Both the position numbers and the translations under genes were made by a program. A stretch of 5,965 nucleotides of DNA from Clostridia bacterium (GTDB lineage: Bacteria > Bacillota > Clostridia > Christensenellales > Maliibacteriaceae): the NCBI GenBank assembly GCA_017935825.1, contig JAGBGW010000034.1, positions 1 through 5,965 of the forward strand, in the 5' to 3' direction. Below the pieces are notes generated by a model. That model was given only the letters and a program-made list of their open reading frames with translations, was not told the DNA's origin and made no database searches. This document shows positions 1 through 5,846 of the stretch, one piece after another. Within the stretch, counting starts at the first letter, position 1. Every line of letters begins with the position of its first letter.

Positions 1-173
1 ACGCTTCTTTTTGTGAATTGTTCCCAGTATCTCAATTCCTGTAAATAGATATTATTCGTCAATTCCATATTTCCATCGTTGTCTTGAAGAAGTTGAAATC
101 CAAACATATCACGATAGAACTTTAACGCACGGTTACAATCTTTAACAACAATAAGTGTTCCTTTGTATTTCAT
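1..173 (-). CDS. VOC/glyoxalase-fold protein, N-terminal part (cut by window edge)
   Basis: This is the first 57 codons of a gene that runs off the left edge. The protein begins MKYKGTLIVVKDCNRALKFY and continues with RDMFGFQLL. An opening beta strand, a helix carrying xxALxFYxxxFGF, and then a strand is the usual start of vicinal-oxygen-chelate proteins (glyoxalase, bleomycin-resistance and dioxygenase relatives). The substrate cannot be told from this fragment. The ATG at 171-173 is preceded by GAGGAG (181-186) at 7 nt, a good ribosome binding site. The gene starts 37 nt after the M24-fold gene on the same strand with no terminator between, so it is probably the distal gene of that unit. 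Its GC content, counted by hand, is about 32% (56 of 173), far below its neighbours, and it favours AT-rich codons. This suggests a separate origin. The family call is fairly sure; any function is not. Confidence 0.8.
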   Translation of the reverse strand, partial: MKYKGTLIVVKDCNRALKFYRDMFGFQLLQDNDGNMELTNNIYLQELRYWEQFTKRS

Positions 174-210
174 ATACGTTCTCCTCGTCAAACTCAAATT
201 TTACGATTTA

Positions 211-1584
211 TCACCTGCACACAAGTGCCTTTTCCTTATCCAGCATAAAGGGGCGATAGAATGCCGTCATGTTGGACATAGGAAGAACGCAGGCCGGAAG
301 GTTGATGCCGAGGACATCGCGCATGTACGCTTGGCGGGCGCGGAATCGCGCCATCAGTTCGGGATACTGCGTTTCGATTTCCTTTTGCAGTTTTTCGTCC
401 GCAAGGGCGATGCCCGATTCCGCATTGACGCCACCAAAGGGTGCAACGGAGGGGATGATATCGATTTGCAAAATCATGCCGCTTTGCAAGACTTCCTCAG
501 ATTTCTCATAGATAGGTGACGAGAGCCACTCTTCATCCGCGCAAAGGTGACCGGGATTCAGATGCCAGTGGTATTCCGACTTGGGGAATACGTTCTCTAT
601 CACCTGATACAACTCGCCTCCCGTCATGCCGATACGGATGTTTTCAAGCCACGCCTGTACGGCGGCATAGTAGGGCTTGGCAAGACGATCGAGGTAATCG
701 CGCTCTGCTTCAGGCAGTTCTTTTTCGCAGGATACCGCATAACCGCTTCGGGACTGCAGACCGCCTTTGAAGCCTGTGGTCATGGCGATACGGTCACCGC
801 GGGCGATTCTTTTGGCAGCGGGATAGAGATTGGCTTTCTCAAACCGCTCCCCTGCCGCCATGATGGTCACCACGCAGTGACGCTGACCGTACATGGAAAG
901 ATGGGACGCCGCCTCCATCTCAGTTTTGCCTTCTTCCAGCGCATCCATGGCGTTTTGCATGCACTGCCCTGCCAGCGCCGCGCCGAATTCATAATGAGCA
1001 AGCTCGTTGGCATTGTTTACGCTTCGCACGCCGCCGTCGCCGATGAAAATGTCAGATGCATTGACCATCGACGCATCGGGGCAAATTTCTTTCAGCGCCT
1101 GTACAATATAAAAGGGCAGTTCTGTCAAAGCGGAATTATCGTCGTATTTTGCGGTAAAACGCTTCCAGCCTGCAAGGCCGATTTTCTTCGCAGTGGAAAA
1201 ATCGCATTGGGCAAGAATCTGCGCCACAGAATTTTTCGTCTCCATGGGCTGATTGGGCAGGGAAAAGTGGGGCATATGGATGGCTTCCGCCGAAAGGCGG
1301 GCCTTGCCCACTTTGTTCAGGTTTTCGTTGCCCATCACCATGTACGCCTTACCGTCGGATTTCAAAACCAGCAAAGCTTCCTCGAATCGGGGCAGGAAGC
1401 CTGTGAGATATTCAAAATTTGAGCCATGTTCCAAATCCGCATAGATGACCAGGGCATCCAGATTCTTTTCCTTCATCTTCACGCGCACGGCAGCCACGCG
1501 GCAAGCCATCGTCTCATCGCTCAGCAGTACGGGTTCCAATCCCGATTCGGGTACAGGGACGGAAATTTTGCAATGTTCGATCAT
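211..1584 (-). CDS. Creatinase/M24 (pita-bread) fold protein with degenerate metal site
   Basis: A 457-residue protein of the Xaa-Pro aminopeptidase/creatinase type. Residues about 26-170 look like a creatinase N-terminal domain and about 190-420 like the M24 catalytic domain. M24 metallopeptidases bind two metals through Asp, Asp, His, Glu, Glu. By my alignment the first Asp falls in MTTG (Thr269) and the second in QSRSGY (Arg279), so both are lost. His346 in NPGH is kept, the first Glu is replaced by Asp375 in QIDII, and the last Glu is probably Glu389 in NAESG. The protein is therefore unlikely to be a normal dimetal aminopeptidase. Creatinase itself is a metal-independent member of this fold, so a non-peptidase hydrolase or binding role is possible. 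Databases would probably label it an M24 family metallopeptidase. The ATG at 1584 has GGAGA 7 nt upstream. A hairpin lies just upstream and the VOC gene follows 37 nt downstream. The substrate is unknown. Confidence 0.88.
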   Translation of the reverse strand: MIEHCKISVPVPESGLEPVLLSDETMACRVAAVRVKMKEKNLDALVIYADLEHGSNFEYLTGFLPRFEEALLVLKSDGKAYMVMGNENLNKVGKARLSAEAIHMPHFSLPNQPMETKNSVAQILAQCDFSTAKKIGLAGWKRFTAKYDDNSALTELPFYIVQALKEICPDASMVNASDIFIGDGGVRSVNNANELAHYEFGAALAGQCMQNAMDALEEGKTEMEAASHLSMYGQRHCVVTIMAAGERFEKANLYPAAKRIARGDRIAMTTGFKGGLQSRSGYAVSCEKELPEAERDYLDRLAKPYYAAVQAWLENIRIGMTGGELYQVIENVFPKSEYHWHLNPGHLCADEEWLSSPIYEKSEEVLQSGMILQIDIIPSVAPFGGVNAESGIALADEKLQKEIETQYPELMARFRARQAYMRDVLGINLPACVLPMSNMTAFYRPFMLDKEKALVCR

Positions 1585-1607
1585 CGTTATTCTCCATTAC
1601 AATCGTA

Positions 1608-1633
1608 AAAGGCGGCTCTCGCAAGCCGCCTTT
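1608..1633 (-). terminator. Intergenic hairpin, terminator or attenuator
   Basis: A perfect 10-bp inverted repeat (AAAGGCGGCT / AGCCGCCTTT) with a 6-nt loop lies 15 nt past the stop of the 137-residue protein gene. On the minus strand the GC-rich stem is followed by TTTTACGATT, a short T-tract. The next start codon is only 24 nt further on, too close for a normal promoter between them, so partial termination with read-through into the M24-fold gene is plausible. This hairpin is certain as a sequence structure; its strength is inferred. Confidence 0.7.
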
Positions 1634-1648
1634 ATTGTGGCAAAAATC

Positions 1649-2062
1649 TTAAATCTTTTCAAGTTCCTCCTGTGTTCGATACCGCAAAAGTTCGTAATAT
1701 TCCCAGGCGGATCGATACGTATCCTGCGGATCGGAAAAAAGCGGCGCTCTTGCAACGGATTCCATATAGTCATTGACCGCAGCAAGCCGCCCGATCGCTT
1801 TTTTCTTCTGCGAGGCGATCTGCGCATCCGTATAACCGATGGCGCGATAGGTAATGAATCCATCTTTTTCTTCCGCAAGGCTTTCCATCAACCGCTGTCC
1901 GATGGCGTGAAGCAGACAATAGATCTGCTGCCGATCGTCAAAGGGCAATCCCGACACCTTTTGGTCGATCAGCCGTTTACTGCGTCCCTTTGCATGATCG
2001 GGATAAAACGCTTCAAACGAATTCCACGGATGGCGGTATTCGCCAAGTTTTACATCGGGCAT
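1649..2062 (-). CDS. Uncharacterised 137-residue soluble protein
   Basis: I do not recognise this protein. It has no signal peptide, no membrane segment and no cysteine motif (a single Cys at 49). It is rich in charged and aromatic residues, and most of it after residue 40 reads as amphipathic helices. The N-terminal part carries HPWNSFEAFYP (11-21) and a basic patch KGRSKR (25-30). The C-terminal tail is rich in Tyr, Glu and Arg. I accept it as a gene because of its length, a clean GAGGAG ribosome binding site (2068-2073) 5 nt before the ATG, a balanced coding-like composition, and a terminator-like hairpin just after its stop. It lies between the zinc-ribbon/CD225 gene (125 nt upstream) and the M24-fold gene, all on one strand. 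No function is proposed. Confidence 0.75.
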   Translation of the reverse strand: MPDVKLGEYRHPWNSFEAFYPDHAKGRSKRLIDQKVSGLPFDDRQQIYCLLHAIGQRLMESLAEEKDGFITYRAIGYTDAQIASQKKKAIGRLAAVNDYMESVARAPLFSDPQDTYRSAWEYYELLRYRTQEELEKI

Positions 2063-2142
2063 AATGTCTCCTCAACAACCTTCAAAAAATCCGTATCAGG
2101 CAATGTACCGCGCTTTGGAGAGCTTCAGCCGACCCTGCAGGC

Positions 2143-2162
2143 AAAAAAAGTCTTCAGCTTTT
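2143..2162 (-). terminator. Possible weak terminator after the second zinc-ribbon/CD225 gene
   Basis: On the minus strand an AAAAG...CTTTT stem of 5 bp with a 7-nt loop runs into seven consecutive T, about 25-45 nt after the stop at 2187. The T-tract is convincing but the stem is short and AT-rich, so termination would be weak. The rest of the 2063-2186 gap shows two copies of GCTGAAG on the minus strand and no clear promoter. Confidence 0.35.
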
Positions 2163-2186
2163 ATTTGGATCGTTAAAAAATTCAGA

Positions 2187-2597
2187 TCAATACATCGGCA
2201 TTTCCTGCAGTGCCACCGCAAACAAAGCTGCATACAACACAATAATCAAGATCAAAAGCACCACACGAAGCGAAAACAATACGATCGTCACAATATTCAG
2301 CGTGCGGCTTACACTTGCATCTTTGCATGCACGCTCATAGTTTCCCTCTTCCAGGCGTGTTTTGGAAATTGCTGCATATACCAGCGCAATGACGCCGGTG
2401 ATCAGGCTGATACCGCCGCCCAGCACAAAGGACAAAATGGAAAACACCATCGCCTGCGTAAAGCCCGTCTTCACTTCGGGTTTTGGCTGGGGTGCGTAGG
2501 GAATCGACACCGCCTGCACACTCTCCTGTTTGCTGCCGCAGGCAGGGCAATAGAGGATATCGTCAGGCAGCTGCTTCATACAATTTTTACAGATCAT
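2187..2597 (-). CDS. Zinc-ribbon plus CD225/dispanin-like membrane protein (second paralogue)
   Basis: A 136-residue protein. An N-terminal zinc ribbon has Cys3, Cys6, Cys17 and Cys20 (CKNC ... CPAC). A Pro/Gln-rich linker follows (about 22-44), then a hydrophobic segment at about 48-77 and a second at about 100-130. Between them is a polar loop, KTRLEEGNYERACKDAS, with the G-x-Y-x-x-A-x-x-x-S spacing typical of the CD225/dispanin (IFITM-like) family. The protein probably sits in the cytoplasmic membrane with the ribbon on the inner face; its role is unknown. It is clearly paralogous to the upstream gene: the ribbon, the VxTG lead-in, the SLITGVIALV-like core and the NIVTIVLF segment all align. 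The upstream protein is longer by a C-terminal acidic tail. The ATG has AAGGAG (2605-2610) at 7 nt. The two genes are separated by a hairpin that leaves only 28 nt before this start. Confidence 0.88.
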   Translation of the reverse strand: MICKNCMKQLPDDILYCPACGSKQESVQAVSIPYAPQPKPEVKTGFTQAMVFSILSFVLGGGISLITGVIALVYAAISKTRLEEGNYERACKDASVSRTLNIVTIVLFSLRVVLLILIIVLYAALFAVALQEMPMY

Positions 2598-2625
2598 GTT
2601 TTTTCTCCTTTGTTTTTATGATTGA

Positions 2626-2655
2626 AAAACACAGCAGGAAAAACTGCTGTGTTTT
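2626..2655 (-). terminator. Hairpin between the two zinc-ribbon/CD225 genes
   Basis: A perfect 12-bp inverted repeat (AAAACACAGCAG / CTGCTGTGTTTT) with a 6-nt loop starts 5 nt after the stop of the first paralogue. On the minus strand it ends in five T. It looks like a rho-independent terminator, but the second paralogue starts 28 nt later with no room for its own promoter. It may therefore set the ratio of the two proteins rather than end the transcript. Confidence 0.75.
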
Positions 2656-2660
2656 AATGT

Positions 2661-3209
2661 TCACTGTAAAAACATACCGTGTTCCAGATACTCCTCCAAA
2701 ACATCCAAATCGTAAGCATAACCGTATTCGCGCAGGAATTCATCCAGCTGCTGCGCGGACATATCTGCCACGCCGCTTTGCTCGATGATCTGCATGGCAT
2801 CCATGGTCATCTGCACGGCAAAGATGATCAGTGCCACAATCATGACGATCCAAAGTACGAACAGAATAATGGTGGTAATATTCATCGCCTTTGCCACACG
2901 AACATTGCATTTTGCCTCTTCGATTTTTCCTGCATCGCGCTTACTGCCTGCCATAGCAGCAAAAACAATGGCGATAATGCCGGTGATCAGGCCAAGTACA
3001 TTGCCAAAGAGAAACGAAAGCACAGTAAAGACGATGGCAAGCGCAAGACCGGTGCGCACAGGCTCCTGTGCAGGTTGTGCCGCAGCATTTTGCGGTACAT
3101 ACACCGGCTGCTGCATGGGGGCAGCAGGCTCCTGATACGCTGCCGCACCGCAATGGGGACAAAAGCGAACATCATCTGCAATATGCTTCCCACAACGAAT
3201 ACAAAACAT
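2661..3209 (-). CDS. Zinc-ribbon plus CD225/dispanin-like membrane protein (first paralogue)
   Basis: A 182-residue protein. Cys3, Cys6, Cys17 and Cys20 form an N-terminal zinc ribbon (CIRC ... CPHC). An Ala/Pro/Gln-rich linker follows (about 22-50), then a membrane segment at about 55-86, a polar loop with GKIEEAKCNVRVAKAMN (94-110), and a second membrane segment at about 110-134. The loop and its flanks match the CD225/dispanin pattern. A C-terminal soluble tail (about 140-182), rich in Asp, Glu and Tyr, is absent from the downstream paralogue. I chose the ATG at 3209 over an in-frame TTG at 3233. AAAGGAG (3219-3225) lies 9 nt before the ATG and inside the longer reading, and the ATG start aligns MFC with MIC of the paralogue. 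It is the first gene after the strong terminator and a TATAAT promoter. Its role is unknown; membrane-linked sensing or scaffolding is only a guess. Confidence 0.88.
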   Translation of the reverse strand: MFCIRCGKHIADDVRFCPHCGAAAYQEPAAPMQQPVYVPQNAAAQPAQEPVRTGLALAIVFTVLSFLFGNVLGLITGIIAIVFAAMAGSKRDAGKIEEAKCNVRVAKAMNITTIILFVLWIVMIVALIIFAVQMTMDAMQIIEQSGVADMSAQQLDEFLREYGYAYDLDVLEEYLEHGMFLQ

Positions 3210-3218
3210 AGGATCAAA

Positions 3219-3225
3219 CTCCTTT
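3219..3225 (-). promoter_or_regulatory. Ribosome binding site that fixes the start at 3209
   Basis: AAAGGAG on the minus strand, 9 nt before the ATG at 3209. The alternative TTG at 3233 lies upstream of this site and has no good site of its own, so the shorter protein is preferred. Confidence 0.75.
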
Positions 3226-3255
3226 TTCAACAATTCAAGGCTTTACATTACACAT

Positions 3256-3284
3256 ATTATACTACGAAACACATCGCTGCGTAC
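3256..3284 (-). promoter_or_regulatory. Probable sigma-A-type promoter of the zinc-ribbon/CD225 genes
   Basis: A perfect -10 box TATAAT (3256-3261) lies about 47 nt before the ATG at 3209, in the gap between the rhomboid terminator and this gene. At 17-18 nt upstream the -35 region is poor (GTACGC or TGTACG). The position, just after a strong terminator, supports a real promoter. The weak -35 suggests modest strength or an activator. Confidence 0.5.
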
Positions 3285-3298
3285 ACAAGGTTTTTATA

Positions 3299-3336
3299 AA
3301 AAAAGTCTTCCCGCAAAACAGAAGGAAGACTTTTTT
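3299..3336 (-). terminator. Strong rho-independent terminator after the rhomboid gene
   Basis: A perfect 13-bp inverted repeat (AAAAAAGTCTTCC / GGAAGACTTTTTT) with a 12-nt loop lies directly after the rhomboid stop at 3339. On the minus strand the stem is followed by a run of seven T. This closes the lrp-aminotransferase-rhomboid operon. The A/T-flanked stem would also work on the plus strand, but no plus-strand gene ends here. Confidence 0.9.
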
Positions 3337-3338
3337 CT

Positions 3339-4022
3339 TTAGCCAGCAACAGGACCGATGACAATAATTGCAAGTAAAATGCCCGACAACAGCACCGCGC
3401 CCATAATGGTGCGAAGCGCAGAATGCTTCATTTTGAAGGTACCCAGCATTTCCGATGCAAGCACGCCGCCGATGAAGCCGCCGATATGACCGAAGTTATC
3501 GATGCCGCGGTTCAAGATACCGTTCAAGACATTGATGCCGATGAGCATCGCCAGCTGTTTGCCGAAGACTTTTTTGAAAAAGTCAGGCGCATCGATGCGG
3601 ATGGAGATCAGCGTGCCGAACAGACCGAAGATGGCGCCCGAAGCACCGACGGAAACATAGGGCGACAAAAAGTAGCTCAGCGCCGTACCCATCACGGCGG
3701 AGATGATGTAGATACAAAGCATCTTCCACTTACCGTACAAAGTTTCGATGGTGGGGCCCCAAAGGTACAGCGACACCATGTTCATGGCAATGTGGGCAAT
3801 GTTGGCATGCAGCAGTGCACTGGTCAAAAAGCGCCAGTACTGCCCTGCCTGGATCAACGGATTGAACTTTGCCCCCATCAGCACCAGGCGATAGGTGTCA
3901 TCCACTGCGCCAAAGATCAGCTCCAGCACATAGACCGCCACGGTGATGCCGATCAGGATATAGGTCATCCAGGGCTTTTTTTTGTTCAGGTACAAAAGCA
4001 CCCGACCACGGTTTTCTTCCAA
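3339..4022 (-). CDS. Rhomboid family intramembrane serine protease
   Basis: A 227-residue polytopic membrane protein that cleaves membrane-embedded substrates. The catalytic dyad is visible: Ser128 in GASG (126-129) and His179 in GHIGGFIGG. His77 and Asn81 (HIAMN), the oxyanion-side residues, are kept, with His72 before them, and so is the WR motif (63-64) of the L1 loop. I see about seven hydrophobic segments: roughly 18-37, 65-88, 101-118, 126-143, 156-170, 178-193 and a C-terminal one at 202-223. All active-site features are present, so it should be active; its substrate is unknown. The start is uncertain. A TTG at 4031 would overlap the aminotransferase stop as TTGA but has AGAGG directly against it. 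The TTG at 4022 has the same AGAGG (4032-4036) at 9 nt and is preferred. An ATG at 3968 would begin inside the first membrane segment region and lacks a site. It is the last gene of its operon. Confidence 0.9.
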   Translation of the reverse strand: MEENRGRVLLYLNKKKPWMTYILIGITVAVYVLELIFGAVDDTYRLVLMGAKFNPLIQAGQYWRFLTSALLHANIAHIAMNMVSLYLWGPTIETLYGKWKMLCIYIISAVMGTALSYFLSPYVSVGASGAIFGLFGTLISIRIDAPDFFKKVFGKQLAMLIGINVLNGILNRGIDNFGHIGGFIGGVLASEMLGTFKMKHSALRTIMGAVLLSGILLAIIVIGPVAG

Positions 4023-4027
4023 ATTTC

Positions 4028-5212
4028 TCAACCTCTGTATTGTTTTACAAATACGCTCATTTTTTCCAATGCGCGCTCGATATCTTTTGTAGCGGTAGCG
4101 TAGCTGATGCGGATGAAACCCTCGCCCGATTCACCGAAGGCGGTGCCGGGCACGCATGCCACGTGCTGCTGCATCAAAAACTCGTCGCAGAACTGATCGG
4201 AGGTCAGTCCCGTAGAACGAATATCGGGGAATGCATAGAATGCACCCTTGGGTTCAAAACAAGGCAGACCGATGTCCCGCAGACCTGCAAGGAGCATACG
4301 GCGGCGGATATTGTAGGTCTTCTTCATCCGCTCCACGTCCGCATAGTTATCCTGCACGGCGTTTTCCAGTGCGCTCAAGGCAGCTGCCTGTCCCATGGAC
4401 GGTGCGCACAGCATGGTGTACTGATGAATTTTCACCATCTGATCCACCAGCGGTGCAGGGCCGCAAAGATACCCCTGTCTCCAGCCGGTCATGGCGAAGG
4501 ATTTGGAAAAACCGTTCAGCACGATCGTCCGCTCGTACATGCCATCGATGGATGCGATGGACACGTGATGCAGGTCGTTATAGGTCAGCTCCGAATAAAT
4601 TTCGTCAGAGATGATCATGATGTTGGTGTCGCGAAGCACCGCCGCCACTTCTTCCAGATCCGTCCGTTCCATGATACCGCCTGTGGGATTGTTGGGGTAA
4701 GGGAAGATGACCACCTTGGTTTTGGGCGTGATGGCGCTTTTCAGCACATCGGCACGCATGCGGAATTCATCTTCCTGCCGCGTTTTCAAAGGCACAACGG
4801 TGCCGCCGCACATGGTGACCACGGGCACGTAGGAAACATAAGAAGGGTCGGGAATGATGACCTCATCGCCCGGTTCCAGAACCGCACGAAGTGCAAGATC
4901 GATGCCCTCGCTTGCGCCGACGGTGACGAGGATCTGAGTGGCAGGATCGTAGGAAAGTTCATAGCGATCCAGAAGATAGGCACTGATCGCTTTTCGAAGC
5001 GCCATTGCGCCGCGGTTGGGCGTATAGTGAGTACCTCCGTCACGGATGGAATCGATGGCAGAATCGGAAATATGCCAGGGGGTATCGAAATCAGGCTCAC
5101 CAACGGAAAGAGAGATGGCGTCCTTCATTTCGCTCAAAATGTCAAAATACTTTCTGATGGGAGACGGCGGAACGCTGGTCACCCTCGGGCTGAGCAGTTT
5201 TTCGTAATTCAC
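4028..5212 (-). CDS. Class I/II PLP-dependent aminotransferase
   Basis: A 394-residue fold-type I aminotransferase, full length for the family. It moves an amino group between an amino acid and a 2-oxo acid in the cytoplasm. The visible residues are Lys237 in NGFSKSFAMTGWRQGY (Schiff base to PLP), Asp203 and Tyr206 in ISDEIY, Asn175 in PNNPTGG, Arg246 (phosphate contact) and Arg368 in FIRISYA (substrate carboxylate). The N-terminal SVGEPDFDTP and HYTPNRG motifs also fit the AspC/AlaT/PatA-like group. The exact substrate (alanine, aspartate or aromatic) cannot be settled from sequence. The start is GTG at 5212; it overlaps the Lrp stop as GTGA and has AGGCGG (5220-5225) at 7 nt. An adjacent AsnC-type regulator resembles Bacillus yugG-yugH, where the enzyme is an alanine-type transaminase. 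That similarity is the best functional hint. Confidence 0.95.
   Translation of the reverse strand: MNYEKLLSPRVTSVPPSPIRKYFDILSEMKDAISLSVGEPDFDTPWHISDSAIDSIRDGGTHYTPNRGAMALRKAISAYLLDRYELSYDPATQILVTVGASEGIDLALRAVLEPGDEVIIPDPSYVSYVPVVTMCGGTVVPLKTRQEDEFRMRADVLKSAITPKTKVVIFPYPNNPTGGIMERTDLEEVAAVLRDTNIMIISDEIYSELTYNDLHHVSIASIDGMYERTIVLNGFSKSFAMTGWRQGYLCGPAPLVDQMVKIHQYTMLCAPSMGQAAALSALENAVQDNYADVERMKKTYNIRRRMLLAGLRDIGLPCFEPKGAFYAFPDIRSTGLTSDQFCDEFLMQQHVACVPGTAFGESGEGFIRISYATATKDIERALEKMSVFVKQYRG
4032..4036 (-). promoter_or_regulatory. Ribosome binding site for the rhomboid gene
   Basis: AGAGG on the minus strand lies inside the last codons of the aminotransferase gene. It is 0 nt from the TTG at 4031 and 9 nt from the TTG at 4022, which favours the latter. 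Translation is probably coupled to the upstream gene. Confidence 0.45.
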
Positions 5213-5706
5213 AGCTGCACCGCCTGTCTTTTATCCTTCTGATGGTCGGTGAGCACAACGCCGTCGCGCTTGTAGCTCTTCAAAAGGAAATGGGTCGCGG
5301 TGGAGGTAACGCCTTCGATGGTGGAAAGGTGCTTTGCCACGAACATGGCGACGTTTTTGAGGTTATTGCCCTCGATACGGACCATCAGGTCGTAGGCGCC
5401 GCTCATAAGGTAGACACTTCTTACCTCAGGGTAGCCGGTGATCTGCTTTGCGATCTGATCAAAACCATCGTTTTTCTGGGGAGCAACGCAGACCTCGATC
5501 CATGCTTCCACCTTATCGTCATCGACTTTATCCCAGTCCACAAGGGTGCGGTATTTGATGATGACGTTTTCATCTTCCAGACGGGAGATGCAAGCTCGCA
5601 CAGTCGCCTCATCTTCGCCCAGCATGGCGGCAATACGTGCGGGAGAAATTCGGGCATCTTCGCACAGAATTTCAAGGATCTCCAGGTCCAGTTTGTCCAT
5701 TGTCAT
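5209..5706 (-). CDS. Lrp/AsnC family transcriptional regulator
   Basis: A 165-residue DNA-binding protein that senses an amino acid or related effector. An N-terminal winged helix-turn-helix spans about 5-52 (DKLDLEILEIL start, SPARIAAMLG, ATVRACISRLEDENVI). A RAM/AsnC ligand domain spans about 64-146, with the GAYDLMVRIEG motif (103-113) that helps form the effector pocket. Members form dimers and higher oligomers. The start chosen is ATG at 5706, with AAGGAG (5716-5721) at 9 nt. The ATG at 5715 abuts this site, and a GTG at 5763 would lie within the promoter and add a tail not typical of the family. It overlaps the aminotransferase by 4 nt, so the two are translationally coupled. The usual role of such a pair is autoregulation plus control of the enzyme. 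The promoter and a palindrome just upstream fit this. Confidence 0.95.
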   Translation of the reverse strand: MTMDKLDLEILEILCEDARISPARIAAMLGEDEATVRACISRLEDENVIIKYRTLVDWDKVDDDKVEAWIEVCVAPQKNDGFDQIAKQITGYPEVRSVYLMSGAYDLMVRIEGNNLKNVAMFVAKHLSTIEGVTSTATHFLLKSYKRDGVVLTDHQKDKRQAVQL

Positions 5707-5715
5707 GATTTGCAT

Positions 5716-5721
5716 CTCCTT
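5716..5721 (-). promoter_or_regulatory. Ribosome binding site that fixes the Lrp/AsnC start
   Basis: AAGGAG on the minus strand lies 9 nt before the ATG at 5706. The ATG at 5715 follows it with no spacer and the ATG at 5700 is 15 nt away, so 5706 is the best-placed start. Confidence 0.7.
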
Positions 5722-5753
5722 TTTTCTTTTTGGGATAAAAATGATTTGGTACG

Positions 5754-5782
5754 ATTGTAGCACAAAGTGCCTTTAATCCCAA
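5754..5782 (-). promoter_or_regulatory. Sigma-A-type promoter of the lrp-aminotransferase-rhomboid operon
   Basis: On the minus strand a -35 box TTGGGA (5777-5782) and a -10 box TACAAT (5754-5759) are separated by exactly 17 nt. The bases TGC directly before the -10 give an extended -10 motif. Transcription should begin near 5747, leaving a leader of about 40 nt before the ATG at 5706. The spacer includes a GCACTTTGTGC palindrome (5760-5770). Confidence 0.7.
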
Positions 5783-5786
5783 GATG

Positions 5787-5809
5787 CAATTTGTGCGCAG
5801 CACGATTTG
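5787..5809. promoter_or_regulatory. Candidate operator palindrome upstream of the -35 box
   Basis: CAATTTGTGC-GCA-GCACGATTTG is an inverted repeat with 8 of 10 arm positions matching. It lies 4 nt upstream of the -35 box. A second, smaller GCAC/GTGC palindrome (5760-5770) sits in the promoter spacer, about 33 bp away centre to centre, roughly three DNA turns. Spaced dyads around a promoter suit an oligomeric Lrp/AsnC protein that regulates its own operon. This is inference from position and symmetry, not a match to a known consensus. Confidence 0.4.
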
Positions 5810-5846
5810 AATAATTAAAATTTCTTAACCTCACATGACTCGAACT

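Noticed and set aside
547..1422. Plus-strand open frame opposite the M24-fold gene
   Set aside because: A shadow frame of low-complexity, His- and Gly-rich composition with no family features; the minus strand codes a complete two-domain protein.
2063..2186. A promoter for the 137-residue protein gene
   Set aside because: TACATT at 2102-2107 could be a -10 box, but the sequence 17 nt upstream (GGCTGA) is not a -35 box and no better pair is visible.
4040..5242. Long plus-strand open frame opposite the aminotransferase
   Set aside because: It is a shadow of the minus-strand gene. The predicted protein is His/Arg/Cys-rich with no domain, while the minus strand has a complete PLP enzyme.
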